DNA from: a bacterium | Lineage (GTDB): Bacteria > JAJVIF01 > JAGGVT01 | Assembly (NCBI GenBank): GCA_021157815.1 | Contig: JAGGVT010000116.1 | Span: 1 to 18,737, forward strand | Length of the DNA: 18,737 nucleotides | Direction of reading: 5' to 3' | In this document: positions 15,183-18,737 of the stretch, in pieces | How positions within the stretch are numbered: position 1 is the stretch's first letter | Layout: each line of letters begins with the position of its first letter | Translations under genes and position numbers: made by a program | Notes under the pieces: generated by a model | What the model was told of the DNA's origin: nothing | The model's database searches: none | Seen by the model: only the letters and a program-made list of their open reading frames with translations

Positions 15183-16645
15183 TGATGAAACCACAGTCTT
15201 TTCTTTTCATGGCATTATTTATTTTTCTGTTGGTCCTACCGCTGAGCGCTGAAACATCAAATAATGCGACACATACACTGACAGATATTATCGTCAACAA
15301 TGACGTATCAAAAGGCTGGGTCAGCTTTGAATTTGGCTCATCGGACGGAAAACCTCCAATCAGGCGCATTGAACAGCAGTTCCCTGACAGGATTATCATA
15401 ACTTTGCCTGATACCAAACTTGGCGGCGATCTTCGAAACGGCCTCTTTTACGAAAACCTCTTCTGCTCAACAGACAGGGGAATCAGCAGATTAATAGTGC
15501 GGCAGCTGGATGATCCTTTCAGAATTCGAATGACGCTTTATCTAAACCAGGATCTTGATTCTTTCGTCGAATCGATGAACAATACAGTTGCGACTCTTCG
15601 ACTGGTTTCAGACGACATGCCTTTGGATTATGCCGCGCCGATGCTTGCCAGTGAAGATGGCATTAAATCGCCTGCGGATGAACTCGATGAACTGATATTC
15701 AGAAAAGTAAATGAGGATTTAAAATCGAGCGGTTCTGATATCGATAAGCAAATTGATTCACTTGAGCAATATATTCTTTACTCAAATACAAGCCAGCAGG
15801 AGATTGTTTCAACTGAACCTGTTTCGAAATACCGAATCCAGTCTGGAGATACACTTGAAATCTTCATAACCGATGAACCTGATTTCAGGGCAAGCGTGAA
15901 AGTCCGACCGGATGGCTATATAACATATCAACTGCTTGGCGATGTAATCGCCGAGGGTTTGACGCCAAATGAACTCTCCATGATTCTGAAAAGCCGTCTC
16001 ATGAGCGCATACTTCAATTATGAAATAGCGCTGACAGTTTCAGTCATTGATTATGTGCCGTCAAGAGTGTATCTGATAGGAGGCATCCCACAGGCAGGAC
16101 CAATAAAATATACAAAGGGAATGACAATCCTTGATACACTCGGACATTTTGAATATCAGAAACTCGATCTGAGCAACGTCGCTATTATCAGAAAAGGCGA
16201 GGGAAGAATTCCGGTTAATGTTGAAGAGATTCTCAAGGGGGATATCGACCAGAACATCGAACTCCTCCCGAACGATTACATTCTCGTTCCGCCAATTGAT
16301 TTTGTGCGTGTGATGGTGTTTGGAATGGTACGGAAGCCGGGGCTTTATAATGTGCAGGATGATTCAAGAATACTTGATGCTGTCGCGTCAGCAGGCGGTT
16401 TTGCCAACAGGTGTGATATTCGCCATGTCTTTGTTCTCCGCGAACATGGGGATTCATTCGAGCGAATCGAACTGGACCTCAGGCAATTCAAAGAGGAAGT
16501 AGATGAAACACAAAACATCGCACTGCAGGATCGTGATATCCTTTTCATACCTGAAGTCGGTCGCATTGATTGGGATAGGATATTGCAAACATTACAGCAA
16601 AGCAGTATGATATTCTACGATTTCAGGCGTACGCTTGAATATTAA
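15179..16645 (+). CDS. Outer-membrane polysaccharide export protein (Wza/OPX family) with AMIN-like domain
   Basis: 488 residues, secreted. A cleavable signal peptide ends near L-S-A|E (24/25); there is no lipobox cysteine, unlike Wza of E. coli. Residues about 36-145 look like an AMIN domain (DRIIITLPDTKL, GISRLIVRQLDDPFRIRMTL), a peptidoglycan/septum-binding module known from PilQ and AmiC. The Poly_export domain covers 217-291 (YRIQSGDTLEIFI, VRPDGYITYQLLGDVIAEG). Two SLBB domains follow (295-372, YLIGGIPQAGPIKY; 376-460, MVFGMVRKPGLYNV). The C-terminal segment (WDRILQTLQQSSMIFYDFRR) resembles the amphipathic helix by which Wza crosses the outer membrane. Third gene of the operon, overlapping the kinase gene by four bases; a terminator follows 65 bases after the stop. 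Confidence 0.88.
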   Translation: MMMKPQSFLFMALFIFLLVLPLSAETSNNATHTLTDIIVNNDVSKGWVSFEFGSSDGKPPIRRIEQQFPDRIIITLPDTKLGGDLRNGLFYENLFCSTDRGISRLIVRQLDDPFRIRMTLYLNQDLDSFVESMNNTVATLRLVSDDMPLDYAAPMLASEDGIKSPADELDELIFRKVNEDLKSSGSDIDKQIDSLEQYILYSNTSQQEIVSTEPVSKYRIQSGDTLEIFITDEPDFRASVKVRPDGYITYQLLGDVIAEGLTPNELSMILKSRLMSAYFNYEIALTVSVIDYVPSRVYLIGGIPQAGPIKYTKGMTILDTLGHFEYQKLDLSNVAIIRKGEGRIPVNVEEILKGDIDQNIELLPNDYILVPPIDFVRVMVFGMVRKPGLYNVQDDSRILDAVASAGGFANRCDIRHVFVLREHGDSFERIELDLRQFKEEVDETQNIALQDRDILFIPEVGRIDWDRILQTLQQSSMIFYDFRRTLEY

Positions 16646-16710
16646 CAATATCGTTTGAAATTATCGTTGTTTTGTGATTAAATACCGCGATTGAATATTG
16701 TGAAAAGCTT

Positions 16711-16748
16711 CCTGATGATGTATTTCATCAGGATTTTTTCTTTTTTTA
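16711..16748 (+). terminator. Intrinsic terminator of the exopolysaccharide operon
   Basis: Perfect 8-bp stem CCTGATGA (16711-16718) and TCATCAGG (16725-16732), a 6-base loop, then ATTTTTTCTTTTTTT. It stands 65 bases after the OPX stop codon. Confidence 0.88.
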
Positions 16749-16761
16749 TTGAAAATATTAA

Positions 16762-16775
16762 ACCTGTGCACAGGT
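16762..16775. promoter_or_regulatory. Perfect 14-bp palindrome, possible operator
   Basis: ACCTGTGCACAGGT is fully self-complementary. It lies just after the terminator. The core TGTGCA recurs at 16861-16866 in ACTTGTGCATAA. A dimeric regulator site is plausible; the regulator is unknown. Confidence 0.4.
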
Positions 16776-16978
16776 AAAAGCAATCTAAACAAGAGGATGG
16801 ATTTGATTGAATGTAATCATAGTGAATCAGACTTAATGTATAGGTATAAAGCGTTATACTTGTGCATAATTAAACTATTTTAATGTGTGCTTAACACGCC
16901 GGAATCGATGATGTTTTCAGGATATTTTCGTTGATTTGCGGTGTTTTATCTTTAATTAAATAAAAGTCTTGAAATCTC

Positions 16979-17007
16979 TTGACCCGTAATCGTTACAGCG
17001 TTACATT
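16979..17007 (+). promoter_or_regulatory. Promoter for the glycosyltransferase gene
   Basis: TTGACC (16979-16984), exactly 17 bases, TACATT (17002-17007). The start would be near 17014, leaving a leader of about 180 bases. The spacer contains GTAATCGTTAC, a small symmetric sequence. Confidence 0.45.
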
Positions 17008-17150
17008 ATCGTTTTAAGGTTTCTTAATCTGTATCCTTAATTGAAGGTAGTCGAGACAAGGAGGAAAGTCTGGAAGATTTTCTTAAAACATGCCGATAGA
17101 TATTAATAAGATTTAATGCTTTGTTCTTTTGATTTAATTGTTTTTCAAAA

Positions 17151-17194
17151 GGAGATATCAGCTGATTGTTTTCCAGATTTAGCTGATCATTCAG
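17151..17194 (+). promoter_or_regulatory. Distant Shine-Dalgarno bridged by a possible hairpin
   Basis: GGAG at 17151-17154 is 40 bases before the ATG at 17195, and nothing closer looks like a ribosome site. ATCAGCT (17157-17163) can pair with AGCTGAT (17181-17187). Folding would leave 2 plus 7 unpaired bases between GGAG and ATG, a normal effective spacing. An in-frame TAG at 17180-17182 excludes an earlier start. Confidence 0.35.
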
Positions 17195-18412
17195 ATGAGC
17201 AGAAATAACAAAAAACGGATCAAGGTAATCAGCGTCGTTACCCGTGTTGCCATGGATTCAGCCGGTAAACAGGCTATACTCATTACTGACAACCTTGACA
17301 AAGAGATTTATGAAACTATTCTTGTAACTGGAAGTTGTGAGGCGAACGAGGTGGACATGAGCCGTTGGATTAACGGGCGCGACATTCGGCATGTTCACAT
17401 TCCGGAAATGAAAAGGGAGATTCGCCCATACCTCGATTTCATCGCTTTTTGTAAAATTTTCTGGCTGTTCATAAAAGAAAAGCCGGATATTGTACACACC
17501 AGAACCGCAAAATCAGGAACGCTTGGGCGTGTCGCGGCAAAACTTTCCGGAGTACCGATACTTATCCATACATTTGACGGCCACGTTTTCAATGGATATT
17601 TCGGGAAACACAAAACATTCATCATATTATCAATCGAGCGTATCCTGGCTAGATTTACAAACAGGATAATCGCAATCTCCAACAGCCAGAAAAAAGACCT
17701 CCTGGGTTTTCTAAAAATAAAAAATCCAGACAAAATCCGCGTTGTTCATATTGGATTTGATTTCGATGAATTCAAACCACCCGCCAACGGCGCTTTACGA
17801 AAGGAATTGCATCTTGACGACGATGACCTCCTTGTCGGATTCGTTGGCCGCCTTGCTCCAATTAAGCGTGTTGACCGCCTTATTAATGCTTACGAGGAAG
17901 TAACAAGAAAGGTTCCACAGGGTAAGCTGGTAATTGTCGGTGATGGCGAACTTCGAGGCGAGATGCAGGAAATGGTCAGGATGAAAAAACTTGAGGATAA
18001 AATATTTTTCCTCGGTGTTCGACAAGACCTCGAAACAGTCTATTCAGGAATTGATGTAATCGCCATGAGTTCCGATAACGAGGGAACTCCAGCTGTGCTT
18101 ATCGAAGCGCTTACCTATGGCAAACCTGTCGCCAGCACGAATGTCGGGGGTATTCCTGACGTTGTCACTGACGGTTTCAGTGGACTGCTTGCCAAGGCAA
18201 ACGGACACAGCGATCTGGCAAACGCTTTGATTGAAATGCTTAATAATCGGGAATTACGTGAAGAGTTGGGTGATAACGGCCGCAACGATGTACACAGAAA
18301 GTTCTCCCTGCAAAACCTTATCAGTAAACTGGATTCCCTATACATGAGCGAATTGAAGCTCAAACCGGTTAGATTCAAAAAACTTTTAAAACAACTTATT
18401 CCAACTCGATAG
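17195..18412 (+). CDS. GT4-family glycosyltransferase
   Basis: 405 residues with the GT-B fold expected of family 4 retaining glycosyltransferases, acting at the cytoplasmic side of the membrane on polysaccharide or lipid-linked precursors. The N-terminal acceptor domain has IVHTRTAKSGTLGRVAAK (99-116) and HTFDGHVFNGYF. The linker leads to the donor domain opening FVGRLAPIKRVDRLI (216-230), with VIVGDGELR (247-254). The EX7E motif is Glu296 and Glu304 in EGTPAVLIEA, followed by GKPVASTNVGGIPDVV, the usual nucleotide-sugar binding segment. The end is basic (FKKLLKQLIPTR), fitting peripheral membrane contact. It follows the export operon but has its own promoter after a terminator. Sugar and acceptor cannot be read from the sequence. 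Confidence 0.9.
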   Translation: MSRNNKKRIKVISVVTRVAMDSAGKQAILITDNLDKEIYETILVTGSCEANEVDMSRWINGRDIRHVHIPEMKREIRPYLDFIAFCKIFWLFIKEKPDIVHTRTAKSGTLGRVAAKLSGVPILIHTFDGHVFNGYFGKHKTFIILSIERILARFTNRIIAISNSQKKDLLGFLKIKNPDKIRVVHIGFDFDEFKPPANGALRKELHLDDDDLLVGFVGRLAPIKRVDRLINAYEEVTRKVPQGKLVIVGDGELRGEMQEMVRMKKLEDKIFFLGVRQDLETVYSGIDVIAMSSDNEGTPAVLIEALTYGKPVASTNVGGIPDVVTDGFSGLLAKANGHSDLANALIEMLNNRELREELGDNGRNDVHRKFSLQNLISKLDSLYMSELKLKPVRFKKLLKQLIPTR

Positions 18413-18451
18413 CTCCCTTGCGGTACAGCACTGATTTTTCAGACTGTAGAA

Positions 18452-18525
18452 GCGAACCTTGTGTTCGCCCACTAGTGGGTAGCCCTGTATTTATGCCTAA
18501 CCTTCTGGGCGAACACAAGGTTCGC
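18452..18525. repeat. Perfect 20-bp inverted repeat between convergent genes
   Basis: GCGAACCTTGTGTTCGCCCA (18452-18471) is repeated as its exact reverse complement at 18506-18525, with 34 bases between. Each arm is itself a small hairpin (CGAAC/GTTCG). It lies between the converging glycosyltransferase and methyltransferase genes; no T-tract follows. It has the same design as the 31-bp repeat at 5765-5944: an inverted pair of self-folding arms. Confidence 0.75.
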
Positions 18526-18564
18526 CCCTACATATAACTCTTTTCCAACAGCTCCCAGATTCAA

Positions 18565-18737
18565 CTACTTACGCCTATTCAAAAGGGGAACAAAAAGAAC
18601 GCTTGTGGTGAATTCACTTATTAGTTCACAATTTTCATTCTTGACGCCGATCATCAGGTTTTGTGTACGTTTGCCAATCTCAAGCGGATAAACAGCTCGT
18701 CCCCCGATTTTAAGCTGCTTCAATACAGGATTAGGAA
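18565..18737 (-). CDS. pcm: Protein-L-isoaspartate O-methyltransferase, C-terminal part (runs off the window)
   Basis: 56 codons and a TAG (18565-18567), with the 5' part beyond the window end. The sequence PVLKQLKIGGRAVYPLE, then TQNLMIGVKN and finally VLFVPLLNRRK matches the C-terminal end of this family (typical form: P.PLL.QLK.GGR.V.PVG...Q.L......FVPL). The enzyme uses S-adenosylmethionine to methylate damaged isoaspartyl residues so they can be repaired. The SAM-binding motifs lie outside the window, so the call rests on the tail only. Confidence 0.7.
   Translation of the reverse strand, partial: PNPVLKQLKIGGRAVYPLEIGKRTQNLMIGVKNENCELISEFTTSVLFVPLLNRRK

Larger units (their letters stand above)
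16749..17194. other. 446-base gene-free region before the glycosyltransferase
   Basis: No credible reading frame. It holds the palindrome at 16762-16775, a hairpin at 16844-16859 (GTATAA-AGCG-TTATAC), a weaker GTGT/ACAC symmetry near 16885-16897, the promoter at 16979-17007, and a leader of about 180 bases. The leader includes AAGGAGGAAAG near 17058 that is not followed by a start codon at normal spacing. The leader length suggests possible post-transcriptional control, but I recognise no riboswitch class. Confidence 0.5.

Noticed and set aside
17055-17080. AGGAGGAAAGTCTGGA resembles the conserved GAGGAAAGTCC core of RNase P RNA
   Set aside because: No partner P4 strand (the AGAAA-type conserved block) or other RNase P helices are found downstream before the glycosyltransferase gene, and the available space is too short for the RNA.
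1-18737. CRISPR array, tRNA, rRNA, prophage or defence island
   Set aside because: No regularly spaced repeats, no cloverleaf or rRNA core sequences, and no phage or nuclease genes were seen on either strand.

Overview
The window looks like chromosomal DNA from an uncultivated, diderm (Gram-negative-type) bacterium of moderate GC content. It carries an outer-membrane polysaccharide export protein, several signal-peptidase-II lipoproteins, and murB/ftsQ. I cannot assign a phylum from the sequence. Large lipoproteins that begin C-S-x-N-P and carry PKD, FnIII or propeller domains, together with many short palindromic intergenic repeats, are a style I associate with candidate-phylum genomes; that is an impression only.

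Layout. (1) 3-3416 (-): a complete 1137-residue surface lipoprotein with PKD-like domains and an Asp-box propeller. (2) 3417-3850: a gene-free stretch rich in hairpins and a 22-bp direct repeat, ending in a good sigma70-type promoter for (3) murB and ftsQ (+), which overlap and make and organise peptidoglycan for division. (4) 5652-5961: palindromes, including a perfect 31-bp inverted repeat, then an MFS transporter (+). (5) 7177-7446: a repeat-filled convergent gap. (6) 7447-10530 (-): a second large lipoprotein, FnIII plus 13 LVIVD-type repeats, whose single reading frame is cut by two in-frame TAA codons. (7) 10678-11103: the 5' end of a third lipoprotein of the same style, abutting the 5' remnant of an IS1182-like transposase. 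(8) 11220-12752 (-): a histidine ammonia-lyase-like enzyme with a near-consensus promoter. (9) 13105-16645 (+): a compact exopolysaccharide operon (Wzz-type co-polymerase, BY-kinase-like ATPase with an atypical Walker A, and an OPX protein with an N-terminal AMIN-like domain), closed by a clear intrinsic terminator. (10) 17195-18412 (+): a GT4 glycosyltransferase with its own promoter and a long leader. (11) 18565-18737 (-): the C-terminal end of a protein-L-isoaspartate O-methyltransferase running off the window.

How it fits together. Regions 3, 9 and 10 concern the envelope: wall synthesis, division, and polysaccharide assembly and export. The split of Wzz domain, kinase and OPX into three adjacent genes is a Wzx/Wzy-type secretion core, but no flippase or polymerase is in the window. 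The lipoproteins form a paralogous family with a shared N-terminal module that I do not recognise. One copy is intact, one is interrupted by two stops, and one is truncated beside a transposon remnant, which suggests ongoing turnover. No CRISPR array, tRNA, rRNA, phage or defence system was seen. The most unusual items are the doubly stopped LVIVD gene, the shared lipoprotein module and the lysine-less Walker A.
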